A DNA stretch of 64,000 nucleotides, taken from NCBI GenBank assembly GCA_009929715.1, contig RZZX01000003.1:1-64000 (forward strand), read 5' to 3'. A program made the translations under genes and the position numbers. Shown here in pieces: positions 8,599-18,702 of the stretch. The stretch comes from Bacteroidia bacterium (GTDB taxonomy: Bacteria; Bacteroidota; Bacteroidia; Bacteroidales; Bacteroidaceae). Positions within the stretch are counted from its first letter, which is position 1. Every line of letters begins with the position of its first letter. A model generated the notes under the pieces. The model saw only the letters and a list, made by a program, of their open reading frames with translations, was not told the origin of the DNA and did not search any database.

Positions 8599-11325
8599 TT
8601 AATACCACTGAATGTTGCTCTGTGTCTGACTGCGTTGGTCCCACTTTAAGTCTTGTAGCATGCTTGCTTTGGCCCGAATGGTGAAGTTGTAGTACTTGTA
8701 TCGCCCAAACGGTGAAAGGCTTGCGGACATCTCGAAACAGTGCAAATCGCGAGAAATGGTGCAGGATGTTTGCACAATCTCTTTCAACTGAAAATCATAG
8801 CCTGTACTGAAGGAGAACGACCAGTTGTTCGATATCTTCACGTTGCCGTTGGCATTCACATTGTGTGTGTAGGTAAACGGATAACGCATGGAATAGCGAT
8901 TAATGGGCTTCGTCCGATCTTCGCGTATGTTATAGGAGTAGTTCAAACTCAGTGACCAAGGCAACTTGAATTGTTGGTACCCATCGGCATCGGCTTGGGC
9001 TTTCTCTACTTTCTTCTTGGTAGTTGCTTGCTTACCGGTAAGGTCTGTCTCTTCATCTTCTCCTTCATTTGAAGCCGTCTCTCCCTTTCCTTTCGCTTTC
9101 GCCTCTTCTTCTTCTTCCTGACCAAAAAGCTTCCTGACTTTCCCCCAAGTTTCATTATTCAGGGTGTAGCTGAGCGAAGAGCCGTAACCTTGAAAACGGC
9201 CAAAACGACCATAGGACCACTCTGTACGATCACCAACTATCACATTGCCGTTCTTATCGAAAGCATAGGCATAGGTTGCAAAGGAGGCGTTCATGGTAAA
9301 GGTGTAGCTCTTGGTTAGTTTCAAGCGTAAGGTGGTACTTAAATCGCTCCAGGGACGTTCTTTGGCAGCCATGTTGTAGGACATGCTTGCTCCTAACTCG
9401 TCGATTAAGCTGACTTTCTTGATGGAGTCTTTACCGTCCTTGTATTTCATCTCTAAATTGTTCGATAAGGAGAAGCTGACACTCCCCGACCCTTCACGGG
9501 CTGGAACACCGAACTGCTGACCGGCATAGGGGGAGTAGTACTGGATGTTGCCATTCCTATCGGTGTATTCTTCCCAATATTTACCAAAACCCGGAGAGGT
9601 GCTGTAACTAACCTGTGGGGTAATGACGTGGCGTATTTGAATCTCTTTTTTAGGCATGAACACGGGTTTATACATGCCATAAAGCTTGGTACTCATGCTA
9701 AAACTAGCCGAGTAGTTGGATACCCGATAAAAGCCATTAACGGTGTCGCCTGGCAGTGCTTCTAAACGACCGAGGTCTGAGTTATAGGCTTGGTTCACCT
9801 TGCGGGTGTACCACCGTTCGGTGTAGTTCACCGAGGGGGAGACTTGGAGGTATTTAAAGAGTGTGAAGGTGGCACTCAACGGGATGCTATGATTCATCGC
9901 ATTGTCCCACGCACTTAGCCCTGACTTAAAGAGCCGATCGTCTTTCGTCTTAATGCTATTGGTCAGACGACCGGAGTAGCTTAAGGAGATCTTTTCATAC
10001 CAACGTTCTGCTCCAGCGGCGTGTTTACGTTTGAAGGGGTAAAGACGACTCAAGGAGATATTCAAATCGGGCAGGGTCACGGCAATGGAGGAGTCGCGCA
10101 TGGTCTGGGCGATGTTCGTTGTTCCCGAAAGGGTTAAACCTAAATCGGGGAAAGAACGCGAATAGCTGATACTTGAGGTCTTGGTATTCTGCGTCATCGC
10201 TTGCGGATTGTACAGATTGCCTACGTTCGACTTCTCATAACTGCTGGTCGAGAAGTTCACACTGGCCGAAAAGGTGGTGTTCGGACTCGCTTTGGCATCT
10301 TGACGGTGATTCCAAACGATCTTAAAGTCTTTCGCCACGGAGTAATCGGGCATGTTCTTCTCTCCTAATTTGGTGACTTGATAGTCGGCCTGAAACATGC
10401 CGGAATAACGGTAACGTTTGTTGTAGTTGGTCAGCGCCGACAAGGCCCATGAGCCTTTGGTAAAGACTTGACCGGTTACCTTTAAATCCATCTTGTCATT
10501 AATGGCAAAATAGTACCCGCCATCGGTTAAACCAAACCCGCGCGTATAATCGTCCATGTAGGTTGGCAGAATGAAACCGGAGGAGTAACTGCTCGAAAAA
10601 GGGAAAAAGAAAAAGGGAACAGCAATAGGCAAAGGGACGTCTTCTACCACTAAGTAGGCGGGACCGGTCACGACATTTTTCTTCGGACGGACCTTGGCTC
10701 TGGTTAGCTGGAGGTAGAAGTGGGGATGGTCGTGATGGTCGCAAGTGGTGTATCTCCCACCTTCCATGAAGATCTCATCGTTGGCTCCTTTCTTGGCTTT
10801 ATTTCCGGTCACGTAGCCTTCGCCTTGCTGGGTGACAATATCGGAGATGCTCGCTTTCTTACTTTTAAAGTTGTAACGGATCTGCTCGGTATCGTAAGAG
10901 GTGTCGCCGTCTTTAAAAACGGGCTTACCTTTCTCCTGATTGAGCGAGTCTTTAACGCCATAGGCATGGACAGTACTGCTATCGAGGTTCATGGAGATCA
11001 CATCGGCACCTAGCTCTATCTTCTGATAGTTGACTTTTCCGCTGCCATAAAGGGTGGCATTCCCGCCCTGAACAAAGACGGTGGAGTCATTGGCTTCATA
11101 AACTACTGGCGCATCGAGCGGCTCTTTCTTCTTGATGGGCTTAACGGTATCGACCCGTAAGGAGTCGGCTTTTAAAGAATCTTTCCGATGTAAAGAGTCT
11201 GCTTGTGCTGTTTGAGGGATTGCATCTCCCCGACGCCGACGTTGTGACGTGGCTTCATCGGGAATTAGAATCAAAACAGACAGTACTATAACTGATAATA
11301 AAGTATTTGCTTTTAATGGCGTCAT
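8599..11325 (-). CDS. lptD: LptD-like LPS assembly outer membrane protein
   Basis: A 908-residue outer membrane protein. It has a signal peptide (hydrophobic core LLSVIVLSVLILI, then TSQ), a charged Ser/Asp-Lys linker, an OstA-like beta region (about residues 75-210: NATLYGSGKVNYQKIELGAD and following) and a long C-terminal beta-barrel rich in alternating aromatic residues. Bacteroidota members of this family place lipopolysaccharide in the outer leaflet. An acidic, Lys-rich insertion (about residues 735-775, EEEEEAKAKGKG and following) looks like a surface loop. The protein ends in WY, in line with a barrel C-terminus. Assignment as LptD rests on the OstA-plus-barrel architecture. A -7 element lies 28 bp upstream. 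Confidence 0.8.
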   Translation of the reverse strand: MTPLKANTLLSVIVLSVLILIPDEATSQRRRRGDAIPQTAQADSLHRKDSLKADSLRVDTVKPIKKKEPLDAPVVYEANDSTVFVQGGNATLYGSGKVNYQKIELGADVISMNLDSSTVHAYGVKDSLNQEKGKPVFKDGDTSYDTEQIRYNFKSKKASISDIVTQQGEGYVTGNKAKKGANDEIFMEGGRYTTCDHHDHPHFYLQLTRAKVRPKKNVVTGPAYLVVEDVPLPIAVPFFFFPFSSSYSSGFILPTYMDDYTRGFGLTDGGYYFAINDKMDLKVTGQVFTKGSWALSALTNYNKRYRYSGMFQADYQVTKLGEKNMPDYSVAKDFKIVWNHRQDAKASPNTTFSASVNFSTSSYEKSNVGNLYNPQAMTQNTKTSSISYSRSFPDLGLTLSGTTNIAQTMRDSSIAVTLPDLNISLSRLYPFKRKHAAGAERWYEKISLSYSGRLTNSIKTKDDRLFKSGLSAWDNAMNHSIPLSATFTLFKYLQVSPSVNYTERWYTRKVNQAYNSDLGRLEALPGDTVNGFYRVSNYSASFSMSTKLYGMYKPVFMPKKEIQIRHVITPQVSYSTSPGFGKYWEEYTDRNGNIQYYSPYAGQQFGVPAREGSGSVSFSLSNNLEMKYKDGKDSIKKVSLIDELGASMSYNMAAKERPWSDLSTTLRLKLTKSYTFTMNASFATYAYAFDKNGNVIVGDRTEWSYGRFGRFQGYGSSLSYTLNNETWGKVRKLFGQEEEEEAKAKGKGETASNEGEDEETDLTGKQATTKKKVEKAQADADGYQQFKLPWSLSLNYSYNIREDRTKPINRYSMRYPFTYTHNVNANGNVKISNNWSFSFSTGYDFQLKEIVQTSCTISRDLHCFEMSASLSPFGRYKYYNFTIRAKASMLQDLKWDQRSQTQSNIQWY

Positions 11326-11352
11326 TAACTATTTGTTTACGCTTTGAAGGGA

Positions 11353-11360
11353 CAAAAGTA
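11353..11360 (-). promoter_or_regulatory. lptD promoter
   Basis: On the minus strand TACTTTTG matches TAnnTTTG, with CTTG 18 bp further upstream as a possible -33. It lies in the 89-bp gap between the HD gene and lptD, so lptD can be transcribed on its own. Confidence 0.6.
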
Positions 11361-11414
11361 CATAATCTTTGGCAATATCAAGTGTGAATGGCTCTTTTTA
11401 ATTATTTTTTAGCC

Positions 11415-11951
11415 CTATAAAAAAGAGTCGCACCAGTGATCAAAACGAATAAGCCCCTCTTCTCCAAACTTTGAAATAGACTGACGGGCTTTCTCGATGG
11501 TTTTTTCTTCTTCAAGATGGGTTTTTGAAAAGAATTTATCGGCAAAACAGATGAGTTGCTCTTCTAAACTCACGGGGAGTAGCTCGCGATGGGGCACGGG
11601 CAGCTGACGTTCTAAAATGGTTTTCAACGATAAGCCGGCTCCAGTATGGCGCTCGCAGACGAGAGCGTGACGGGGGTAACCTTCGGAACGTAACAGGTCG
11701 GCTCCCAAATAGCCGTGGCAGATGTAGGGGAAGCTTCCCAAACAGTGGATACCTGGGGCATGGGTCAGGAAGATGCCGATATCGTGCAGCATGGCAGCGT
11801 CATACAAAAAGGATTTATCGACTTGGAGTTCCGGGTGTTTATCGGCTATCGATAGGGCTTTCTGGGCTACCGACCGACTGTGGGATAAGAGTATTTCTTT
11901 TAACTTATTTTCTTCCGGGTAATAGGTGTCTATGAGTGATAAAGGGTTCAT
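11415..11951 (-). CDS. HD-domain metal-dependent hydrolase
   Basis: A 178-residue single-domain HD protein. Metal ligands are seen as SHSRSVAQKAL (first His), AAMLHDIGIF (HD pair), CHGYLGADLL and CERHTGAGLSL (further His). Proteins of this type hydrolyse phosphate esters, often of nucleotides, but the substrate cannot be told from sequence. It starts 8 bp after the metallophosphoesterase gene, so the two are very probably co-transcribed. Length is typical for stand-alone Bacteroides HD proteins. Confidence 0.8.
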   Translation of the reverse strand: MNPLSLIDTYYPEENKLKEILLSHSRSVAQKALSIADKHPELQVDKSFLYDAAMLHDIGIFLTHAPGIHCLGSFPYICHGYLGADLLRSEGYPRHALVCERHTGAGLSLKTILERQLPVPHRELLPVSLEEQLICFADKFFSKTHLEEEKTIEKARQSISKFGEEGLIRFDHWCDSFL

Positions 11952-11959
11952 CTGCTTAC

Positions 11960-13387
11960 TTATTTGATCTGCTTACTGGCCTTCCATTCGCGAACGGCCT
12001 GGGTGTATTTCTTTGCCTTTTTTACTGTTAGCCAAGGCATCTCTAATTGTTCGGGGATGTGAGTGGCTTCGTCTTTGACTTCAACGCGGTTTGGCTGTTT
12101 TATCAGAACAACTCGGTCGTACAAGGAGTCGTTTTCTAAATAGGTATTCAAACGCAGGGTGTCACTAACCACATCGATTAACTGATAGAACCGGTGGTTG
12201 GTCCCAAAACGATCATAGCGTTGGTCGAAAGCCAACGAATAGTTTTTAGGGGAGGCGTGGCTAACGAGGTACAGGGGGGTAGTCATGGTGCCATCGGGGG
12301 TTTTAGCTGTCATCCGAGCATAGTTGTGTTCATGCCCTTGAAGCACTAAATCGACTCCGTATTTCCGAAAAAGATCGTCGAACATCCAACGCACCGGCAG
12401 GTTCTTCATTTTCCCTTTGATGGAGTAGACGGGGTGGTGTAGCATCACGATCTTCCATTTCTTTCGAGAGTTTTGCAACGTCTGTTCCAACCATTCGCGC
12501 TGAGAGAACATAAACCAAGGATCGCGGTTGCTATCTAGCGTGATGAGGGTGGCGTCTCGGTAATCGAGCGCATAAACATTGTTGCCTTTGTATCGAGACT
12601 CCAGTAAATAGGAGAAGGTGTAGGCGAAACGTTTTTCCAAAACTCGAGTCAGCCCTTTTAGGTATTCGTGATTGCCAGGGGAAACGAGTAAGGGTTTGGA
12701 AGGGGCTATGGAATCGACGCTTCTATAGGCCTCTTCCCAGTAACAATTCATCGGACGCTCGGCAAAATCGCCTACAAACATGTAGAAATCGACTGCGGGA
12801 TAGTGATGCCGAATGTTTTCCATGAAAGCACGGGTTTTGCCATGCAGCGTGTCTTGAACATCGCCTATGAAAACGAAGGAAAAATGGTCGGTCGAGTCGG
12901 GTTGCATGGTGAATGTGTACCAAGCGGACGAGCGGTGGTCATTCCAAACGCGATAGGCGTATGAACGACCGTAAGAGAGGGTGCCGAATTTAGCCCAATT
13001 GGCATAGCTGTAACCGCCTAATGTCCGAATAAAACGGGAAGAGGCTGGGGTGCGTAGGGTGTCTTGACTTCCTATCTCGGTGTATTCTAAAGAGGCTTGC
13101 TTAGAGACACCACCACATACCCAACTCACCCGACGGGAACGTTCGCCTTCATTGCCAAAGGTTAAAAGAACACGCTGGGGTACGTCGGAAAGGGTGTAGC
13201 GTATCTCTGGCAAGTTCGAAAACCAAACATGCCAACGTATTTTGCAAAGGGTGCCCAAAGAGAGCAAAGACAACACAAGGAGTCCCCAAAGCCATGTTTT
13301 CCAACGAATGCGGCATATGATAGCGAAAACAATCAATGCGAAAGCAATGAGTCTCCAAATAAACGATTTCTTTTTCTTCTTTTCCAT
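11960..13387 (-). CDS. Membrane-anchored metallophosphoesterase (calcineurin/purple acid phosphatase-like)
   Basis: A 475-residue protein with two N-terminal membrane segments (about residues 10-24 and 30-46), a region similar to the purple-acid-phosphatase N-terminal beta domain (about 60-160), and a calcineurin-like catalytic domain. Metal-binding motifs appear in order: FIGDVQD, VGDFAER, PGNHEY, MLHHPVYS and GHEHNYAR. The catalytic part is probably outside the cytoplasm, anchored to the inner membrane. The substrate is unknown. It shares a transcription unit with the HD hydrolase 8 bp downstream, which suggests linked phosphoester metabolism. Confidence 0.8.
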   Translation of the reverse strand: MEKKKKKSFIWRLIAFALIVFAIICRIRWKTWLWGLLVLSLLSLGTLCKIRWHVWFSNLPEIRYTLSDVPQRVLLTFGNEGERSRRVSWVCGGVSKQASLEYTEIGSQDTLRTPASSRFIRTLGGYSYANWAKFGTLSYGRSYAYRVWNDHRSSAWYTFTMQPDSTDHFSFVFIGDVQDTLHGKTRAFMENIRHHYPAVDFYMFVGDFAERPMNCYWEEAYRSVDSIAPSKPLLVSPGNHEYLKGLTRVLEKRFAYTFSYLLESRYKGNNVYALDYRDATLITLDSNRDPWFMFSQREWLEQTLQNSRKKWKIVMLHHPVYSIKGKMKNLPVRWMFDDLFRKYGVDLVLQGHEHNYARMTAKTPDGTMTTPLYLVSHASPKNYSLAFDQRYDRFGTNHRFYQLIDVVSDTLRLNTYLENDSLYDRVVLIKQPNRVEVKDEATHIPEQLEMPWLTVKKAKKYTQAVREWKASKQIK

Positions 13388-13418
13388 GCTGATCTAACCA
13401 TGTGAACAATTGCTGAAA

Positions 13419-13448
13419 CAAAGATAAAACAATTTACGTTACCTGAAA
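13419..13448 (-). promoter_or_regulatory. Promoter of the metallophosphoesterase-HD operon
   Basis: Minus-strand TATCTTTG (13419-13426) with TTTC (13445-13448) 18 bp upstream. It lies in the 108-bp gap after the BASS transporter gene. Confidence 0.6.
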
Positions 13449-13495
13449 CTACGACACACGGTATATTTTTTTTAGTAACGCTGGCTAGAGGGGGC

Positions 13496-14389
13496 TTACA
13501 GGAATGACTTCTTTCTCTTTTTCCACAACTGCCAGCTATTGATAATGTTCTGCCACAAAACATAAGATCCTGGCGCAACTGCCGATAAAGGGTCGAGATA
13601 GGTGTAGGCCATCCAAATGGCGAGTATGGTGTTTTTTTGACCTAATGCTTGCCCACCGCTTATGCGCTCGTTATATAAACCGCCTATCTGTTTGCCTATA
13701 AAGAACTGCAAGAGACAGACTAGCAGTGCGACCAATGCAATAAGAATTTTAACGCCTCCGCCTTCTGAATGGTGAATCAGTGAGGAGACGGTTTGGGCGG
13801 TCACAATGGTTAAGGATATGGCCCATAGGTAGAAGGCTAGCTCGTGGTGCCGTAGGAAAATAGCGTGCATTTTCTTGAATTTTTTCTCTAATAACCAAGC
13901 CAACATGAATGGACAGATTAAAAGAAGAAAGATTTTTTGAAGAATCTGAATGGCTGAATCCCAAAAGGCAATCTCTGGATGGCTCTCTATCAGCGGAAAT
14001 ATAACTGGAACGGCAATGGCAACACCAATGTTGGCTAGCAAGGTGTAGGTGGTTAGACTGGCGGCATTGCCTCCTAACTTCGACGTAACTACGGCGGCAG
14101 CTGTAGCAGTGGGGCAAATAACGCAGACTAAAGCGCCTTCGGCAACGATTTTATTATACCGGTAAAGCAAGAGGTATACGGCTAAAGAGCCTATGATCTG
14201 TATGAGTAATAGCCATAAATGTAGAAGACGGGGCTTTAAATCATGCGGGGATATCTTACAGAATGTTAAAAGTAACATCATGAAGATGAGAATCGGCGTG
14301 AAAATAGATAAATGCATCAATAACGGATAGCCTAAAACGCCTATCAACATCGCAAAAGGCAAGGTCCAATTTCTTAAAAAAGTAAGCAT
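13496..14389 (-). CDS. BASS (bile acid:sodium symporter)-like membrane transporter
   Basis: A 297-residue polytopic protein with about nine hydrophobic segments, fitting the bile acid:Na+ symporter superfamily. The loop VCVICPTATAAAVVTSKLGGNAA resembles the family's discontinuous-helix region, and ERISGGQALGQKNTILAIWM the second conserved region (the GQKNT signature). The substrate cannot be deduced: relatives move bile acids, pantoate, pyruvate or other organic anions. It has a basic C-terminus (KKRKKSFL). It is co-directional with the metallophosphoesterase, but that gene has its own promoter. Confidence 0.75.
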   Translation of the reverse strand: MLTFLRNWTLPFAMLIGVLGYPLLMHLSIFTPILIFMMLLLTFCKISPHDLKPRLLHLWLLLIQIIGSLAVYLLLYRYNKIVAEGALVCVICPTATAAAVVTSKLGGNAASLTTYTLLANIGVAIAVPVIFPLIESHPEIAFWDSAIQILQKIFLLLICPFMLAWLLEKKFKKMHAIFLRHHELAFYLWAISLTIVTAQTVSSLIHHSEGGGVKILIALVALLVCLLQFFIGKQIGGLYNERISGGQALGQKNTILAIWMAYTYLDPLSAVAPGSYVLWQNIINSWQLWKKRKKSFL

Positions 14390-14617
14390 GCTAATGGATT
14401 AATTTGTGTAATGTGTGCAAAATAACAGAGAAAATTAGATATAAACGACTATTCAAAGGAGTATTTGTCATCTGAAGTGCACTGCAAAACTTTATTGGAC
14501 TGAAAAAATAGACTAGAAAGGCTTCTAAAAGAGCACGAAATAGGGTCTTATCGCTTTATTAGAGGTGAAAAAACTCAAAACTTGAATTTAAATCAACTGT
14601 TTTCTATAAAAATCTAC

Positions 14618-14625
14618 TACATTTG
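14618..14625 (+). promoter_or_regulatory. Promoter -7 element of the amidase gene
   Basis: TACATTTG fits TAnnTTTG and lies 10 bp before ATG 14636. It rules out the longer frame that starts at 14582 and implies a very short leader. Confidence 0.6.
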
Positions 14626-14635
14626 CATCGTATTT

Positions 14636-15967
14636 ATGAAAACAACCAAAACCTATATCGTATTTAGCTTAGCTTGCCTGGGGCTACTGTTCTTTCCGCA
14701 TTTGTTGTTCAAGACGTGGGGAAAGGATTTTGTCGTAGTTATAGATGCCGGACATGGAGGGCATGACCCCGGAGCTGTGGGAAGAGTGACTAAGGAGAAG
14801 GTGATCAACCTAAAGGTTGCTCTCAAACTTGGCGCTCTGATCAATCAACATTGTGAGGACGTAAAAGTGGTCTATACGCGCAAAAGTGACGTTTTTATCC
14901 CTCTCGACCGACGGGCGGATATCGCTAACGAAGCCAAAGCTGACCTTTTTATCTCTATTCATACAAATGCTTTAGCAAATAACCGTACCTTTACAGGAGC
15001 ATCGACTTGGACGCTGGGGTTAGCTAAATCTGATGCTAACTTAGAAGTGGCCAAACGAGAAAACTCGGTTATCTTATATGAAAGTGATTATAAAACGCGT
15101 TACGCCGGATTTAACCCTAATTCAGCGGAGTCTTATATCATCTTTGAATTTATGCAGGATAAGTACATGGAACAAAGTGTGCACTTGGCTTCTTTGATAC
15201 AAAAACAGTTTGGATCGACTTGTAGACGACTGAACCGGGGGGTTCATCAAGCGGGGTTCTTGGTGCTTAAGGCGAGTGCCATGCCGAGTGTCTTGGTTGA
15301 ATTGGGCTTTATCTCAACGCCTCAAGAGGAGGATTTCTTAAACTCGGAGACAGGAGCAAGTAGCATGTCGAGAGGGCTCTTTAATGCGTTCCTGACTTAT
15401 AAAAGAGAGCAAGAGTTACGGCTAACAGGGAAAAGTAGAACGGTTATCCCCAAAGAGGCTGAGGAGGAAAAACCATCGCTTGTTGCCGCCACTGAGCATC
15501 AAGAGAAAAAATCGGCGGGCAACGAGCCATCACCAGCGCCAACAAAACCGGACTCTACAAAACCGGACTCTACTAGAAGGGCTATTAAAGTGGTGGAAGA
15601 GGTGAAAGTGGTGGAAAAAGTAGCGGTTAAAGCTAAACCGCAAGAGAGTAAAGTCACTACTGGTGCAGAGGTGAAACGCACTCTGAATGAGGATAAAAAG
15701 ATCGTTTTCAAAGTGCAGTTCTTGACCTCTTCGAAGGTGCTGGAGATGAGTGATACCCGACTGAAGGGACTGAAAGGGATAGAATATTATAAGGAGGGAG
15801 GAATTTATAAGTTTACGTATGGCCCTTCGGAAGATTACAACGAGGTGCTTCGTACCAAACAGAAGATCTCTGGATTGTTTAAAGATGCTTTTATCATTGC
15901 ATTCTGCGACGGAGTAAAAATGAATATAAGCGAAGCTATTAAGGTTTTCAAAAGTAAAAAGAATTAA
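14636..15967 (+). CDS. N-acetylmuramoyl-L-alanine amidase (Amidase_3) with SPOR-like C-terminus
   Basis: Cleaves the amide bond between MurNAc and the peptide stem of peptidoglycan. The 443-residue protein has an N-terminal signal/anchor (YIVFSLACLGLLFFPHLL) and an Amidase_3 domain (about residues 30-260) with VVVIDAGHGGHDPGAVG (zinc His), SIHTNAL and the catalytic-glutamate region VLVELGFIS. A Lys/Glu/Pro-rich linker follows, with a small KPDST duplication. The last 80 residues (VFKVQFLTSSKVL onward) resemble a SPOR peptidoglycan-binding domain. The start at 14636 follows from the promoter position and the signal peptide. The MCE gene follows at 11 bp, so they are probably co-transcribed. 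Confidence 0.9.
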   Translation: MKTTKTYIVFSLACLGLLFFPHLLFKTWGKDFVVVIDAGHGGHDPGAVGRVTKEKVINLKVALKLGALINQHCEDVKVVYTRKSDVFIPLDRRADIANEAKADLFISIHTNALANNRTFTGASTWTLGLAKSDANLEVAKRENSVILYESDYKTRYAGFNPNSAESYIIFEFMQDKYMEQSVHLASLIQKQFGSTCRRLNRGVHQAGFLVLKASAMPSVLVELGFISTPQEEDFLNSETGASSMSRGLFNAFLTYKREQELRLTGKSRTVIPKEAEEEKPSLVAATEHQEKKSAGNEPSPAPTKPDSTKPDSTRRAIKVVEEVKVVEKVAVKAKPQESKVTTGAEVKRTLNEDKKIVFKVQFLTSSKVLEMSDTRLKGLKGIEYYKEGGIYKFTYGPSEDYNEVLRTKQKISGLFKDAFIIAFCDGVKMNISEAIKVFKSKKN

Positions 15968-15978
15968 AAATAAGGAAA

Positions 15979-16872
15979 ATGAAGTACTTTACCAAAGAAG
16001 TTAAAATAGGTCTTGCCGGTCTTATCGCTTTAAGTGTGTTGATTTATGGAATCAATTACTTAAAGGGGATTTATATGTTTCAACCATCGAACTACTTTTA
16101 TGCGCACTTTGAAAATGCCAACGGTCTGACGAAGTCAAGCCCGGTATTTGCCGATGGCGTGAGGGTGGGAATCGTACGAAATATCAGTTATGATTATACC
16201 AAACCGGGCAACGTGACCGTAGAGGTGGAACTGGATACGGAACTACGCATTCCTAAAGGGAGTTGTGCGGAATTAGAAACGGAACTTATGGGGGGAGTGA
16301 AAATGAATATCTTGCTGGCCAATAACCCCAGAGAAAAATACCAGGTAGGCGATACCATACCGGGATTGGTTAATAGTGGCATGATGGCGAGTGTCAATAA
16401 GCTGCTTCCGCAAGTGGAACGTATGCTCCCGAAAGTGGACTCTATCTTGATCGCTCTCAATGCGATCTTAACAAATAAAAGTATCCCGGCTACACTCGGT
16501 TCTATAGAAAAAACAACGGCCAATCTGGCGGTGGTGAGCCACCAACTTAAAGGAATAGTAGGAAAGGATATCCCTCAACTGACTCAAAAACTGAATATAA
16601 TAGGTGATAATTTTGTGGTTATCAGTGATAATCTCAAAACGATCGACTATGCAGGAACTTTCGAAAAAATTGACTCGACGCTTTCTAATGTTAAATTGAT
16701 AACAGATAAACTACAAAGCAAAGATAACAGCGTGGGACTGCTTCTTAATTCTCCTGACTTATATCATAATTTGAATTCGACTGCAGCTAACGCATCGCTC
16801 TTATTGGAGGATTTAAAAGCCAACCCTAAACGGTACGTTCATTTCTCTTTGTTTGGAAAAAAGAATAAATGA
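15979..16872 (+). CDS. MCE/MlaD-family lipid transport protein
   Basis: A 297-residue protein with one N-terminal membrane helix (VKIGLAGLIALSVLIYGINYL), an MCE domain (about residues 38-120: YAHFENANGLTKSSPVFADGVRVGIV) and a helical C-terminal part. MlaD-type proteins form periplasmic hexamers that carry phospholipids between membranes together with an MlaE permease and MlaF ATPase. Those partners are not in this window. It follows the amidase by 11 bp. Placement next to a cell-wall amidase and near lptD agrees with an envelope role. Confidence 0.88.
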   Translation: MKYFTKEVKIGLAGLIALSVLIYGINYLKGIYMFQPSNYFYAHFENANGLTKSSPVFADGVRVGIVRNISYDYTKPGNVTVEVELDTELRIPKGSCAELETELMGGVKMNILLANNPREKYQVGDTIPGLVNSGMMASVNKLLPQVERMLPKVDSILIALNAILTNKSIPATLGSIEKTTANLAVVSHQLKGIVGKDIPQLTQKLNIIGDNFVVISDNLKTIDYAGTFEKIDSTLSNVKLITDKLQSKDNSVGLLLNSPDLYHNLNSTAANASLLLEDLKANPKRYVHFSLFGKKNK

Positions 16873-17221
16873 CCCTAAATAGTAATATAGATTGGGTCTA
16901 AATAAGAAACTAAAAAAACGGGATAAGCAGATAGCCTTAAACCGTTATTAACAAACTTATACCTGACTAAAAGAGGAAAGAGGAATATGTAGTTAGAAAG
17001 AGTACAAAAAGCATTCAAAGACTTAATAGTCAGATGCTTAATAAATAGCAAACAGCAAGTCGAACCATTTCATCAAACTTTTCTTGTAACCCACTGAATG
17101 TAAATGGGTTATTGAATCTTTTGAAAAAACACAAAAAAAGCGATTTGTTTTTCTCGAATAAGATTACGAATTTTGCAAAACGTAGAAGTTTTGCTTAATT
17201 AATAAATGTATTAAAGCCATT
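16873..17221. other. 349-bp AT-rich gap before dnaA
   Basis: No credible reading frame. A weak GACCC/GGGTC stem with a large loop begins at the MCE stop codon. I find no clear DnaA-box cluster (TTATCCACA type), so this is not called an origin. No good TAnnTTTG element precedes dnaA. Confidence 0.6.
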
Positions 17222-18634
17222 ATGACCCAATCCAATCATGTTGAGCTTTGGAACCGCTGTCTTAGTATCATAAAAGACATTGTTCAGGAGTCGACATATA
17301 ATACTTGGTTTGCCCCCATAGTTCCGTTGAAGTATGAGGACAAAACACTCGTTGTACAAATCCCCAGCCAATTCTTTTATGAATATCTGGAGGATAAGTA
17401 TATCGACTTGCTGCGCAAAACACTCTATAAAGCAATAGGTGAAGGCACAAAGTTGATGTACAACGTGATGGTTGACAAAACTTCTGTCCCTAATCAAACG
17501 GTCAATTTGGAGGCAAGTAACCGCTCAATGGCAGTTACAGCACAAAAAATTATCGATGGAAATAAGGCACCTAACATTCTTAAAGCGCCGGTAGTACAAG
17601 ATTTAGATCCACATCTAAATCCAAACTATAATTTTGAAAATTTCATCGAAGGGTATAGTAATAAACTGTCAAGAAGTGTGGCCGAAACTGTTGCAAAAAA
17701 CCCGGCTGGCACAGCTTTTAACCCGCTATTTCTATACGGTGCTTCGGGCGTGGGAAAAACGCACTTGGCCAATGCCATCGGAACAAGAATCAAAGAGTTG
17801 TATCCGCCTAAAAGGGTGCTGTATGTCTCTGCTCATCTGTTCCAAGTGCAATATACGGATTCAGTACGGAATAATACAACGAATGATTTTATCAAGTTCT
17901 ATCAATCGATCGATGTCTTAATCATTGATGATATTCAAGAATTTGCGGGGGTAACTCGAACTCAAAATACATTCTTTCACGTCTTTAACCATTTACACCA
18001 AAATGGCAAACAGCTGATACTCACATCAGACCGTGCACCTGTGCTACTACAAGGTATGGAGGACCGCCTATTAACCCGCTTTAAATGGGGCATGGTAGCG
18101 GAACTGGAAAAGCCAACAGTGGAGCTAAGGAAAAATATTCTCTATAATAAGATTCACCGTGATGGGCTTAAATTCCCACCTGAGGTGATCGATTACATTG
18201 CCGAGAATGTCAATGAGAGTGTACGTGACCTTGAGGGGATTGTTATCGCTATCATGGCACGCTCTACTGTGTTCAACAAGGAGATTGACTTGGATCTAGC
18301 ACAGCATATCGTACGGGGAGCGGTTAAAAATGAGGTTAAAACAATCACGATCGACAACATTCTTAAAGCGGTATGTAGCCACTTTAGCTTAGAGCTTAGT
18401 GCGATCCATACCAAATCAAGAAAAAGAGAGGTGGTACAAGCGCGACAAGTGGCAATGTATCTAGCCAAAAACCACACCGACTATTCAACATCGAAAATCG
18501 GTAAGTTTATAGGTAATAAAGATCACGCAACTGTTCTGCATGCTTGCAAAACAATTAAAGATCAACTCGAAGTCAATAAAGGTTTCAATAACGAAATTAA
18601 AGAGATTGAAACGCTCTTAAGAAAAAAGGAGTAA
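17222..18634 (+). CDS. dnaA: Chromosomal replication initiator protein DnaA
   Basis: Binds DnaA boxes and opens the replication origin. The 470-residue protein has domain I (about 1-90, [23 protein letters not shown]), a short linker, the AAA+ core with Walker A GASGVGKT (173-180) and Walker [11 protein letters not shown], and the C-terminal DNA-binding domain with the DnaA signature around [21 protein letters not shown]. Length is normal. The neighbours (amidase and MCE upstream, nitroreductase and nrdJ downstream) are not the classic dnaN-recF cluster, which is commonly separate in Bacteroides. Confidence 0.97.
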   Translation: MTQSNHVELWNRCLSIIKDIVQESTYNTWFAPIVPLKYEDKTLVVQIPSQFFYEYLEDKYIDLLRKTLYKAIGEGTKLMYNVMVDKTSVPNQTVNLEASNRSMAVTAQKIIDGNKAPNILKAPVVQDLDPHLNPNYNFENFIEGYSNKLSRSVAETVAKNPAGTAFNPLFLYGASGVGKTHLANAIGTRIKELYPPKRVLYVSAHLFQVQYTDSVRNNTTNDFIKFYQSIDVLIIDDIQEFAGVTRTQNTFFHVFNHLHQNGKQLILTSDRAPVLLQGMEDRLLTRFKWGMVAELEKPTVELRKNILYNKIHRDGLKFPPEVIDYIAENVNESVRDLEGIVIAIMARSTVFNKEIDLDLAQHIVRGAVKNEVKTITIDNILKAVCSHFSLELSAIHTKSRKREVVQARQVAMYLAKNHTDYSTSKIGKFIGNKDHATVLHACKTIKDQLEVNKGFNNEIKEIETLLRKKE

Positions 18635-18655
18635 ATACACCCCTATAAAAGCTCG

Positions 18656-18700
18656 AAAAGCATGAACCATAATGAAATTATTATAGTTCATGCTTTTTTT
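18656..18700. terminator. Bidirectional terminator between dnaA and the nitroreductase gene
   Basis: AAAAGCATGAACCATAAT pairs with ATTATAGTTCATGCTTTT with one mismatch around a short loop, followed by a T-run on the plus strand and preceded by an A-run. It separates two convergent genes. Confidence 0.8.
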
Positions 18701-18702
18701 TG

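Noticed and set aside
16873-17221. Replication origin next to dnaA
   Set aside because: No cluster of TTATCCACA-like boxes and no AT-rich 13-mer series that I can recognise; dnaA is often away from oriC in Bacteroides. A GC-skew plot of the whole chromosome would decide.
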